From: Amaranthus tricolor
Taxonomy: Eukaryota; Streptophyta; Magnoliopsida; Caryophyllales; Amaranthaceae
Assembly: GCF_026212465.1 (NCBI RefSeq)
Contig: NC_080049.1
Location: forward strand, 37,261,885-37,325,884
DNA: 64,000 nt
Direction: 5' to 3'
Below the pieces are notes generated by a model, which saw only the letters and a program-made list of their open reading frames with translations, was not told the origin of the DNA and ran no database searches. Both the position numbers and the translations under genes were made by a program. Position 1 is the stretch's first letter. Every line of letters begins with the position of its first letter. Shown here piece by piece: positions 35,989 to 45,946 of the stretch.

Positions 35989-38900
35989 CCTTTTAATTGA
36001 TTCCTTTATCCTTGCGGTGCATAGACACTTATGACTTTCAAAATCTCTTTACCATATACAATTATCACTCTTATAATCCTGTCGTTCTTCATGCATACCT
36101 CAACTACATCCTTAAATGTTCGTTTATCCATAATAACATCAAATTCATTCTGAAATCTATCTTGTCCCGAGCACCGCAATTTATAATCCTACCTTTCACC
36201 TACTATGGTTTTGGCCCTATCTCTTGCGCATTTAGTCTCTTGTAACACCAAATCAATTCTAAAATTGACAACATTGATCAATGTATTAGGGGATTATAAC
36301 TAAAATTTGTTCAAAGTCTTACAAGTTACAATAAAGGTTGGGTGAGAATTGAAGGAGGTGAAATGGATGAATGGGAGAAGGGTAGATGAATTCTGGTAAG
36401 GTAAATTAGTTATTGTTTTTTTCATCATGTCACCAATGACTTTGTATACATTAGCAGGAAAAGACGTGACAATTGGCCTTAGGTGAAAGTTCAAAATTTA
36501 TTTGGCAGTACTAGGGTGATAAAATTGAAGTTTTAGGTAGCTTGGTTCACAAAAATTCATATCAAAATTATTTTTTAAAAGCCTGATCTCTTAGGTATTT
36601 GTTAATTTCCATCCATCATTAAACACCTGTATACTTTTAGTCAACCATGCAAGGTAATTTGTGTAAAATTGCAGTTCTCTGTGAATTATAAGTATTTTTA
36701 CTAGATGCTCGTATCTGAATTCCATGTCAGGCTAAGGAACACTTACCTGAAGACTTGAGACAACTTTCTGATGTTTCAGAGTTCCAAGAAAATGAAATCA
36801 TGAATGCGCAAGACAAGCTGAGATCACTACGTGCGAAGCTAGCTGTGATCGAAGGAAAAATGGCTCTAGCAATAGTGTGAGCCTTGTCTTCCCCCCTCCC
36901 TTTCTTTTAAAAAATTTCTGTTCACCGTTTATGTTTTTGAGTTGGTAAAGAAATGTATGTAACTATGGAAACCATGGTTACTGTGATTGGGAACTTGAGC
37001 AGAGGAACATGTGTGCTGTTTTGAATTGCAGATCTTTGTTCTATTTACCAGAGATTTCATTATTTCATACCTTAGGAGTTATGCATCGTTCTGTTCACCT
37101 TGAAACCCCTTATCTGAAGTATAGCTCTATTCGTTGTTTGAACTTAATTTGTTCGATATGGACTAATAAATGTACTATGCTCCCCCCCCCCCTGTGATTG
37201 GGAACTTGAGCAGAGGAACATGTGTGCTGTTTTAAATTGCAGATCTTTGTTCTATTTACCAGAGATTTCATTATTTCATACCTTAGGAGTTATGCATCGT
37301 TCTGTTGACCTTGAAACCCCTTATCTGAAGTATAGCTCTATTCGTTATTTGAACTTAATTTGTTCGATATGGACTAATAAATGTACTATGCTACCCCCCT
37401 CCCCCCCGCCCCACCCTTCTTTCTTTGTAGCAAATTTAGTGATTGTGATTTCAACTTGGCTAGCCGTAACTAAGACTTATTTGAACTCAGTGACCCTTGA
37501 TCTGAATTTATGTTTACTTAACATATGAAGTATATATATATATTTTGTTAGGAGAAAGAACAAAGACGTTTTATGGTATCTTCTCAAACGGAGGAACCCC
37601 AATAACAACCGCTTTAATGTAACTGATCTGTTGGACCTAGACTTTTCAGCTGATTGAAATTGTGTTAATTTTTTTTGGTTTATTCCTCATTTCTAGAATG
37701 TGATGTGCTATGAGTCCCCATTTCTCTACAGTGAACTTAAACAAACAACTTCCCCCTGTATGCTTTGTTTCTTCACGACTTACCTTGTTCCATCTTATGC
37801 GCCTTAGTAATTAGTTACAATCCTGCCATATTGGTGTCTAAATGCAGGGATGCTCAAACTATATTGGACGAGAAGCAAAAAAGGATAAATGATGCTCGTA
37901 TAGCTCTTCAACTTCTTCGTACTACCTGCATAGTTTGGCCTAATTCTGGATCAGAGGTTCTGTTGGCAGGCTCCTTTGATGGGTGGTCTACTCAGGTTTG
38001 GGCTTGTGTCATGTATATCTTTACCCTGTTTTTGGCAGTCAGTTTTCTAAAACTATCTCTATTTGACTAGTGAGCTGTCTATAAAGATATGGTATCTGCA
38101 ACTGGCATTTGTGATCAGTTTGATCTTCGTCATTAGTTCGGGTCTTTGGGAAGCTTATTAGTGATGAATATGATGGAAAATCAAGCCTATGAGAAAAATA
38201 GGGAAAATAATAAATTAACCAGTTTTCTTTTGTATGTTGTTTATTGAGAAAATTATGGGTAAGTAGAAGATCCATTTAGTTAGCTGTTTTTGGGTTTGTT
38301 ATTGGGGAAAGCATTGAAAATATAAGTCAGACTAGAGCAGTATTTTAGTTTCTTCAATTTTCGTTTTTACTAAAAGGAACGACATTTCATTACGTCAATG
38401 TTCTTAAGTAGTTCCTGCTCATCTTCCATCTAGATAGGGTTTGGGGTCGGATAAATGCAACCTTACCCCTATTAGTGATAACAATAAAAACTAAATTAGG
38501 TACTAGATGATATTTACTCATTTCTCTGGTTTCTTTTGCATTGTTTAGGTTGAATAGACACACATGGTAAAATAGAGAAAGCTATGTATTTATGTACCTT
38601 ATTTCGATGAGGCCGAAAATTCATAATTCTTTGGTTTCAGATTATAATGGTTTTAAGTCATTCATTAAAACATGTGCATTTCTTATTATGTGAAGTTTTA
38701 GACGATGTTTTGCTACCAAGGGTCAGTCGTGAACATACTCTTTATTATCCATTACATGGGTTACGTGTATCCGATCTCTAAAATTTGCCTATGTGAGAGT
38801 CATTTAATAACAATAGGGTAATGTATGCATTTCTAGTTTCTGGCTTGTGTTCTCCATGAATTTTGTCTTTTCACCTTCTGTTGATGATTGGGTGACTCGA

Positions 38901-40407
38901 ACTAGAGTCTAAGTCATGGTGTTGATGAATCAAGGGTCGAACGTTGACCGTGTAGTTTGACTTTTTCCAGATGGGGGCGAGGACTCGCCGCCTGGGGAAG
39001 GACAAAAGTGAAAACTCGTTGCTCAGGTTCTGTTTGTAGAAAAAGGGCAAGTTGCGGGTCGCGACTTTTGTATCTGCTCGCAATCGCGAGTCACAAATAT
39101 TTTCCCTGCTCGCGAAAACGGCTGTTTTCAAGAATTTGTATGTTCAGAGATTTGAGACGAGTCGCTGCCTATGAGCGACGACTCGTCACTTCTTGCGGTT
39201 TTGCGGAAAGTTAGTTTTTGCACAATTTTTTGATGGTTTCTTGCACTTACATGGTGCCCAAGCCTCTTCTTTTGAGGAGTGATATAAAAACCCCCTCTCA
39301 ATCAGGGCTAGGGTTCATGTTAGGGAATACAAGAGAGAAAAGTGAGCCATTACAAAAACCTTGATTCATCTTTGTAAATCTTTGCAATTTTTAGTGAAAT
39401 TATTTGTTCTCGGTGCCGGTGGATGTAGCTATCACATTGATAGTGAACCACGTTAAATTCTTAGTGTTGTTCTTGTTGTTTTCATTGAATTTCTTTATTG
39501 TTTCTTTATTGTTTTCAATCTTTGCTTCCGCAATCACACAACCCCTTCCCAGACACTTTTTTCATATCATGAATCCACAACCAACAGTATAAAATCATGT
39601 TTGAACAAGTCATTGGTGTTTATCATGCTATATTCTGTTTTAAGGCATTTTTACTGTTGCTGGCAACTGTGAGATGAATAAAATTGCTACCTGATTGGGG
39701 GCACATGGCATCCTTTTATCTTTGTATTTATTGACGTCACCTAATGTTCCTTGTTAAGATGAGCCAAAGAATTATAGTTCTTTGATTTTGAATTTCATGG
39801 ATTGTATTAAATGGCATGCACTTCTTATTCATATAAAGTTGTAGATGATAATTTCTACCTATGGTCAATCGAAAATAATCTTTTTGTTATCTCTAACTAG
39901 GGTGAGGTTGTGTACATCTAAATCCCCAAACACCGCTTAAGTGAAAGTCACTTAATGACATTGGGGTAATAGAATATTTTATAAATGCTACTGGATGAAA
40001 ATTTCTAATATCAGGGGTATTTACAGAAATGAAAAAAATCTGGAATTGCTAAAATGCTCATTCTTCAAGTATGGATCCTGAAGGATTATAAATTGTTTTA
40101 AGTGATGTTTTTGTGAATGTGGCAGAGAAAGATGACAAGGTCGAGTACTGGCATATTTTCTCTATGTTTGAAGCTTTATCCTGGCAAATATGAGGTTAGT
40201 GATGTTGCACTGATAATGCTTCAAACTTGTTCGACATTCCCCCTTTCACCAAGGAGGAGGAAAAAGTGTGAATAATTGTGTTTTTGATTTTTTGTACTTC
40301 TGCAATCACAGATAAAGTTCATTGTTGATGGCATTTGGAAGGTTGATCCTCTTCGTCCTATTGTGACCAACAATGGGTTCGAAAACAATCTTCTTATTAT
40401 CAATTGA
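30012..40407 (+). CDS. PTST2/PTST3-like plastid protein with C-terminal CBM48 (starch granule initiation)
   Basis: Eight exons join in phase: 30012-30496, 30629-30783, 30987-31106, 31216-31451, 36731-36876, 37848-37995, 40126-40194, 40312-40407, giving 484 residues. The N-terminus is Ser-rich and basic, as in a transit peptide. Residues 59-68 are a Gly-Glu tract coded by a GGGGAA repeat. A conserved block (LELELLEFMKNS, KFPSRKEL) lies at about 74-97, and charged helical segments in exons 4-6 suggest coiled coil. The C-terminus (about 408-484) is a CBM48: LLAGSFDGW, then LCLKLYPGKYEIKFIVDG and the end NGFENNLLIIN. In Arabidopsis, PTST2 and PTST3 work with starch synthase 4 to start starch granules. 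I cannot say which of the two this is. The exon 3 acceptor (AAAG/AC) is chosen by phase and is the least certain join. Introns 4 and 6 carry transposons. Confidence 0.85.
33300..34560 (+). mobile_element. Degenerate Ty1/copia 5' portion (LTR, primer site, gag) in intron 4 of the PTST-like gene
   Basis: A primer-site-like TTGGTATTTGAG occurs at about 33716, a decayed form of the initiator-Met site. It is followed by a gag-like reading (GGKFCIPQFDGKLKFSMWKS) at about 33780-33840 and a CCHC-like knuckle with one residue missing (CYYCKKGHIQLMC) at about 34420-34455. Stops and frameshifts abound. Sequence left of the primer site, about 33300-33700, is probably its LTR, with undefined left border. 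No pol follows. Confidence 0.65.
34840..34925. repeat. Short tandem duplication in intron 4
   Basis: ACTTATTGTCATGATTTATC with its flanks occurs twice, about 41 bp apart. Confidence 0.8.
35331..35783. repeat. Foldback (MITE-like) element filled with GTGTTACTT repeats, intron 4 of the PTST-like gene
   Basis: The left arm (GTTCAAGTGAGAACC, then TATATGAGAACCATGAG and AACCAATCT) is mirrored by the right arm (GAGATTGGTTCTCACGATTC, then TATAAGCTTGGTTCTCACTGG). Between the arms, the left half carries repeated GTGTTACTT units about 25-30 bp apart and the right half carries the reverse form AAGTAACAC. The whole element of about 450 bp can therefore fold into one long hairpin. TA repeats flank both ends, consistent with TA-directed insertion. 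Confidence 0.8.
35932..35987. repeat. CT then TA dinucleotide microsatellite
   Basis: A run of CT repeats passes directly into a run of TA repeats. Confidence 0.95.
36982..37403 (+). repeat. 211-bp tandem duplication in intron 5 of the PTST-like gene
   Basis: Unit 1 (36982-37192) and unit 2 (37193-37403) both begin TGTGATTGGGAACTTGAGC and end in a C-rich run. Only a few substitutions separate them, so the duplication is recent. Neither unit contains an exon of the gene. Confidence 0.92.
38884..39590 (+). repeat. LTR-like insertion in intron 6 of the PTST-like gene
   Basis: This block is richer in G and C than its surroundings and contains CGCGAGTCGCGAC-like palindromic pieces (GGGTCGCGACTTTTG, TCGCAATCGCGAGTC). 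It also has a TATA motif (GATATAAAAACCCCC at about 39280) followed by sequence resembling an LTR R region. No internal coding part was found. It is best explained as a solo LTR or a non-autonomous element. The borders are approximate and no target duplication was confirmed. Confidence 0.4.
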
Positions 40408-41727
40408 AATCGAGGATCGGCACTTTCCTCTTATGGAAAGGTGAGATTGGAGGTGGATGATGAAAGTATAGACGTTCCTATACGGATGATCATTTCCTGG
40501 AGACTGGAGCTGATGCAAATTCTAACGTGACAAACCCACTGTAATTCAGTAAGAATTAGGTCATGCTTGTAAATTCTCCTACCACAATTTTCACCATCAT
40601 AATTCTTTCTTCTCACTATTCACTAACGTCATTTTGTTGATGATTCTTTAAAATGAATTATTTTCCTACTTCGTTGGTGGCACCTTAGTATCTGACTATC
40701 TGCCCATTTTTGGCGCAGCTGATTCAATCTTTGAATAAAGTACACAGTTGATCCTAATGTCAACAATTAACCAGACTGACTATTTTGTCAAAGTAAAGCC
40801 AAATCTAACGAAATTTTCCACTTTATGGTACAGCCAAATGTTTAAGCTGAAAGCACAAACCGCTGACAATGGGTGTGTTCGTCTATTAGTGCTTCAAAAA
40901 CCTGTTTTCAAAAGGTTACTAAATGCATGTTTGGTTTAACGTAGTTGTGAGTGGTTGTTAGTATTATAAGTTGTAGTTGTGGTAGCTGTAATTGTACGAT
41001 TAGCTATTAAATATTAAATGTATGATTAGTTGTGTATATTAAAAATGTCAAAGAAAAGCAGCAGTTATAATAATTGTTAGAGTATAATTTATTAAGAAAA
41101 ATATGGAGAAAATTTTTAATTGCTATTTTTTTTATTTTGGAATACAAGTTGAAACGTTTCAAAAACAGCTGCAAATTGCTACTGCATCGAACAATGACAT
41201 TAAAAATAGTTTTTTATTTCCAAATTATACTAATAACAGTTAGGGATGTTCAAAACTAGATATTAAATCCGATCTGATTCGGATATCTAATCAAATTTGA
41301 TATTTGATTATTTCAAAATGTAAAAAAAATAATCCACGCATATAACAAAATTATCTAAAATATCTTAATAATCAAATATCAAAATTTTAAGTTTTATAAA
41401 ATTTTAAGTTTTAATATTATTTAATTGTATTTTTTGTTTTTTTAAACTATTTTATAATATTAGTTCGTGGGGTGTTCATAGAATACAACATGAAATAAGA
41501 AAGAAGATTTGAATATATTATCCTTTGAATTCCTAAACATTTGAAAATATACGTGGTTCCCACTGAACACTCGACTTACCTCTACAACATGGTGTAACAA
41601 GAGTTCACCCAGATCCAAACCCACACAAAAACCCAGGGATGTTCATCATGCATACTGCATATAGCATAATATGGGGTCAATTTTGTAACGTTTTATCCCG
41701 AACAGAATACTCCACTTCTATTTTAGC
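40408..41727. other. Intergenic sequence after the PTST-like gene
   Basis: This contains the presumed 3' UTR of the PTST-like gene and AT-rich sequence. Around 40940-41250 simple TTGTAGTTG-like repeats and MITE-like texture occur without a definable inverted end. AGGGATGTTCAAAACTAG at about 41242 resembles the start of the repeat at 52467. No gene is recognised. Confidence 0.4.
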
Positions 41728-41960
41728 CTATAGTTTCTGTGTAACTACTGAATCAGCAAGGCCAGCTTGTTCTATTATCTGATTTGGATCATTGAGTAGC
41801 TTGGGAGGAAAAACCAACAGTCTGAAGGTGGTACGCTCTACTTCTGCCTGGCCGGCGGGCATCAATTATGGTATGAATGTTACCAATGATGTGATGATAG
41901 TTAAAATGGACCACCAAGCGAGTGCCATCTGTCAACCTGAGCTGAATGGGAGTTGATGTT
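41728..41960 (-). pseudogene. UBX-domain fragment of a plant PUX (CDC48 cofactor) protein, frameshifted
   Basis: On the minus strand, IQLRLTDGTRLVVHFNYHH, then IDARRPGRSRAYHLQTVGF is read, and after one extra T in a T run the reading continues PPKLLNDPNQIIEQAG to ADSVVTQKL and a stop (41728-41730). This is the C-terminal UBX domain of PUX/p47-type cofactors that bind CDC48/p97. Only about 70 residues are present, with no SEP domain and no acceptor site that joins it to anything upstream, so it looks like a gene fragment. If the extra T were a sequencing error, it could still only be a last exon. Confidence 0.75.
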
Positions 41961-42429
41961 GCAAATCATTTCCGAAAGGGAAAGAAACCTAACAAGCAGA
42001 AGGGAAACTCCTTGAAACACACTAAAACAAGACAAAGGAAAGGTAATAGGCTGCTTCACAGTTGAGCAAACCAACATCCGTGAGAAAACCTCCAAACTTT
42101 TTTATCATGAAAGGAAACGAAGCACTACACAAATCTCATCCCAACTGCCCAGAGGCAGCTAGCAAAACCCCAAGAGTGTACCAAACTCATACAGGAAGCA
42201 TGAATGGTGCTTACAATCATTCCAGCATGTGCACACATATAGAAATCGTATGTCCTTGGATGACATACACTGTTATCAACTACACAACATGTGTACCAAC
42301 AAATACAATATATATGTAGAGCAACATTTTTCAGGAGCACCCAGTTGGAAAAACTTTGTGTGGTGATTCTACTGAGCAACAATCATCACGAACTTTGGGT
42401 TCCCTTTCTCATCAATTTGCTAGACTGCA

Positions 42430-42999
42430 AATTAAAGAGTTTATAAATATTCAGATGCTTCTAATTCACCAAAGACAAGCACAATGGGAAGTATGCTTCT
42501 AATCCATTAAGCATTTACCAACTGTATTTCTCAACAATTTGACCATTAAATAAAAGAAAATTTGTGAAAAACTACCTATAAAAAATGACTTTTTGTTAAA
42601 AACTACCTCTCATAAAACATACATGATTGACTATAATGGAAGATAGGAGAACTTCAAGCTCATCATTACTGGACTGAGATGGATTATTTTGATGAGTTCA
42701 AGCTTCAATTTCTTGAGTTAAAGCACAAATTTGGTATGTCAAAATAATACTCAACAACATTAACATCTAAAGCATGAATTACATTGTATTAAAAGAACTA
42801 CCAATACAAGACCATTTCTTTTTCTTTCTTAATATTTCTTCTTTTACATTATTACACTTTCCTCATTTTGTTCTCTTCTTCTCCCTCGTCTTTTGGAGGT
42901 GGTGTTGTTGTGTCCCTTTCTCCTTTCATAGCAAAATTGAAAATGGAATCTTATTTGAAGTTGACGGATTGCCTGTTGATTACCACTACAAATAATTTT
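42430..42999. other. Intergenic sequence, no recognised feature
   Basis: AT-rich sequence with no gene or clear repeat. A possible tiny coding remnant at its left edge (42369-42422, minus) is described in the findings. Confidence 0.35.
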
Positions 43000-43797
43000 A
43001 AGGAAAAATTATCCTGAATAATACGAATTTTCACTGATTTTCCAACAATAATACGAATTTTCAATTAACCATAACCGGTAAATGTGCTGAGCTCTTTTAA
43101 AAAAAAAAATTTCCTAATAAAATTAAGGAAAAGAAAGAGCAAAGTACGCAGTACCAGCATCTTCCTCACACAGCTGCTTCTCCCTCTTCACAAACATTCA
43201 CTGATTTCCATTGATTCTCTCTCGTTCTCACGCATCAACTACAAAGATATCATCTCATTCATGCTTAGTTTATTCTTCTCAATTGCAATATTTATCCATA
43301 AATTTTGTTTTAATCTCAAAAATTAGGGTTTGTATCCATTTAGTAAAAAATGGATGAAATTCTGTGTCCATTTACTCAAAAATGGATGGAATTTTGTTTC
43401 CATTTTCTCAATCCATATATGATTATTGTTTGATGTTAATTAAAAACGTTTGTGCACTCGAAAATGGATGTAATTTAGTGTTTTTTATCCATTTAGTCGA
43501 AAACGAATGAAATTCTGTGTCCATTTACTCGAAAATGGATGGAATTTTGTCCAGTATCCGATGAAGAAATTTTGTCCATTAAAATGGAAGAGCAAAGTGA
43601 GGAAATGAAGAAGATAAAGACTGCTGTCCAGTATCTGACGAAGGAAATGAGGAAGTGACCTTTTCTCCCGATTATAAACCGGTCAGGTATACCAGCGAAA
43701 AACACGTGTTAAAGTTCGTATTATTTATGGTTAATTGAAAGTTCGTATTATTGTTGGAAATCAGTGAAAGTTCGTATTATTAGGGTAATTTTTCTTA
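43000..43797. mobile_element. Foldback DNA transposon of about 800 bp with long terminal inverted repeats
   Basis: The left end (GGAAAAATTATCCTGAATAA, then TACGAATTTTCACTGATTTT) is mirrored at the right end (AAATCAGTGAAAGTTCG, then TATTATTAGGGTAATTTTTC). Pairing extends at least 70 bp and includes several AATAATACGAA units. TTAA flanks both ends and may be the target duplication. The inside contains short direct repeats around AAATGGATGGAATTTTGT. There is no transposase, so it is non-autonomous. Confidence 0.75.
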
Positions 43798-45235
43798 ATT
43801 TTAATTGCCGGGAAGCTAGGGGTTGAAGATGAAATAGGATTCATTTTATTTTCCCTAATTTCTCTTATTTTGATATTATTTTGTTCATTAAATATATTAG
43901 TCCCTGTTAATTTTAACGGGAAATGGATATCTTCTGTTAGTAGGTAGTCTTTAACAAATAAATAAACTAAATTTTTTGGTAATTATTTTAAAAAAATAGA
44001 TAGTTTCTAATAAAAAGCCTCTTTTTTAAGGTACTTTTAAACAGTTTTTTCTTAAATAAATTTAACAAAATTAAAACATTATCAACAAACGCCAATTATA
44101 AATTTTGACAACTACTAGCTACAAAAGTTACAATAATCATGTTGATTTCTTTAATGAAATACAGTTCAATTTCGGTTTACTCTTTCATACAACACTTCAA
44201 ATTAGATTGGATAGTTTGATAAGATTTAGAAATTACGGTTGAGTTGAATGAACCACAAAATGAAATTAAGGTTGAACAAAATAAAAATTAATCATTAATC
44301 AACAAACACCAATTATAATTAGATTAAAAAAATTCATTATTACAAGAAAAAGAACCAACAAGAAACGTAAAAACTGACCAAATTTAACATACCTAAATAG
44401 AAATCGTAGCAAGAAGAAACGGGAAAATTCACCAAGAAACTTCAGAATTTGCAGATGATAACGGAAATCCAGAATCAGAAGAAAGAAAATTGGAAAGCTA
44501 AAGAAAAAAGGAGTCATAAACAGTCACGGAGGATTAATGAATGGATCAGATTTGGAAATAGGAAACGCAGTTAATGATAATAAAGCCTAGAATCAAAATG
44601 AAGGAGTTTAAGCGCCCCTAAAACATGTTTATTTGTATCGTTATTCGTTTATAGAACAAATAGTAGAGATGGAGCGATCAACCTTACTCTATCAAATATT
44701 ACAAACACATAAATTTCTAATCAATTACCATATTTATAAATTATCATAAAAAAACAAAATAAATACCAATAAAGTGAATAAAATAAAACAAAATTAAAAT
44801 CATAAAAGTACTAACCTATTAAATTCATCCACATAAGAATAATTTGTCAATATTTCACATCATTATTATTTACCTAGACTATCTCTAATAAAAAAGGTTT
44901 ATTTGTATTATTTGTTTTAATAAAGGATGCAAATAAGATTTATTTGTATTTTTTGTTAAAATAAATAATACAAATAATATCATTTGTTTTGACAAACGAT
45001 ATAAATAAAGAGTGAAAACTCGTCAAGAAACAAATATGTGTTATTTATGAGTGCTACAGTTAGATATATTAAACCTGAATCATTTCTATTGGGACATCAT
45101 GCACATTTATTGCAAGATTTATTAAAGTACTATGTGTTAATTCAATCCTTATAAAAATTGATATTGACACGCGAATACGAATAAGAATTCAAAATGTTTT
45201 AACTAATTCCCTAGTACTCCAAATTGAGAACGATG
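43798..45235. other. AT-rich intergenic sequence without a recognised gene
   Basis: Near 44880-45010 the sequence has several imperfect repeats of TTTATTTGTATT in both orientations, a texture seen in decayed MITEs. No convincing ORF, RNA gene or LTR was found. Confidence 0.4.
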
Positions 45236-45839
45236 TGTTGGAAATTTGGAGTATTGAAATAGTACTCCAAATTGAGCAAGTGGTAGACGTGAATTGAACC
45301 GTATGATAGTAAAACAAGTAAAAGAGTCATAAATAAAGTTGGTTAACCAATTGTCAAGGGCCTTGAAGATTCGTTGGTTAACTTTGATAATAAATAGACA
45401 ATTTTGAAAAGAGGGATAAAACTGACAACAATTCGTGACTATTTATGACTCATGTGTATGGGTACAACTTGCAAGGGAAACAAAGATTTGACAAAATAAC
45501 GAGTCATCGATCATGTTACATGAAATTTATTCGTAATTTTTCGCGTTTATCCGGAGTGGTAACTTTTTGAATGAGTCTTGCACTTAATAGGGCTTGGTGC
45601 ACTAATGTGGTAAGTTGTGTTTTTCAAAAATGGCTTACTAGAAGTTTCAAAACCACTTAAATAGAGTTAAAACACTAAATTAAAGAATAATTAATTTACT
45701 TTTCTCTAAGCGTTCTTTTACAAGAGTTGAGAAAATTCTACTCTTATTTTTGTAGATCTCAAACACAAATAGAGATTTTGAGAGATTAGGTAGAAGAGAG
45801 GGAGTAAATCTCAATAAATTGTTTCGACAATTTCCAACG
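45236..45839 (+). repeat. LTR-like block (possible copia solo LTR) just upstream of the plastid membrane protein gene
   Basis: The left end TGTTGGAAATT and the right end AATTTCCAACG are near-perfect inverted ends of the TG...CA type, with the last A changed to G. The length of about 600 bp suits a copia LTR. No internal coding part is attached, and no target duplication was recognised. It ends 107 bp before the start codon at 45947. Confidence 0.45.
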
Positions 45840-45849
45840 GACAAAAAAG

Positions 45850-45904
45850 CTCAAGTTGGAAGCTTGAACTGAAAAAGGTTCCAAGCTTCAAGTTCCAACT
45901 TGAG
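45850..45904 (+). promoter_or_regulatory. Inverted repeat in the presumed 5' leader of the membrane protein gene
   Basis: CTCAAGTTGGAA (45850-45861) is exactly complementary in reverse to TTCCAACTTGAG (45893-45904). Weaker pairing continues inward between GCTTGAA and TTCAAGC-like segments. A stem-loop of about 55 nt could form 42 nt before the start codon. Function is unknown. Confidence 0.55.
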
Positions 45905-45946
45905 GTGCCTCACAAAGAAGAGTGGAAACATTTTCCCAAATCATCA

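Noticed and set aside
37009..37528. Two similar ORFs that looked like a duplicated gene
   Set aside because: They are shadows of the 211-bp tandem duplication in an intron; neither has a family match.
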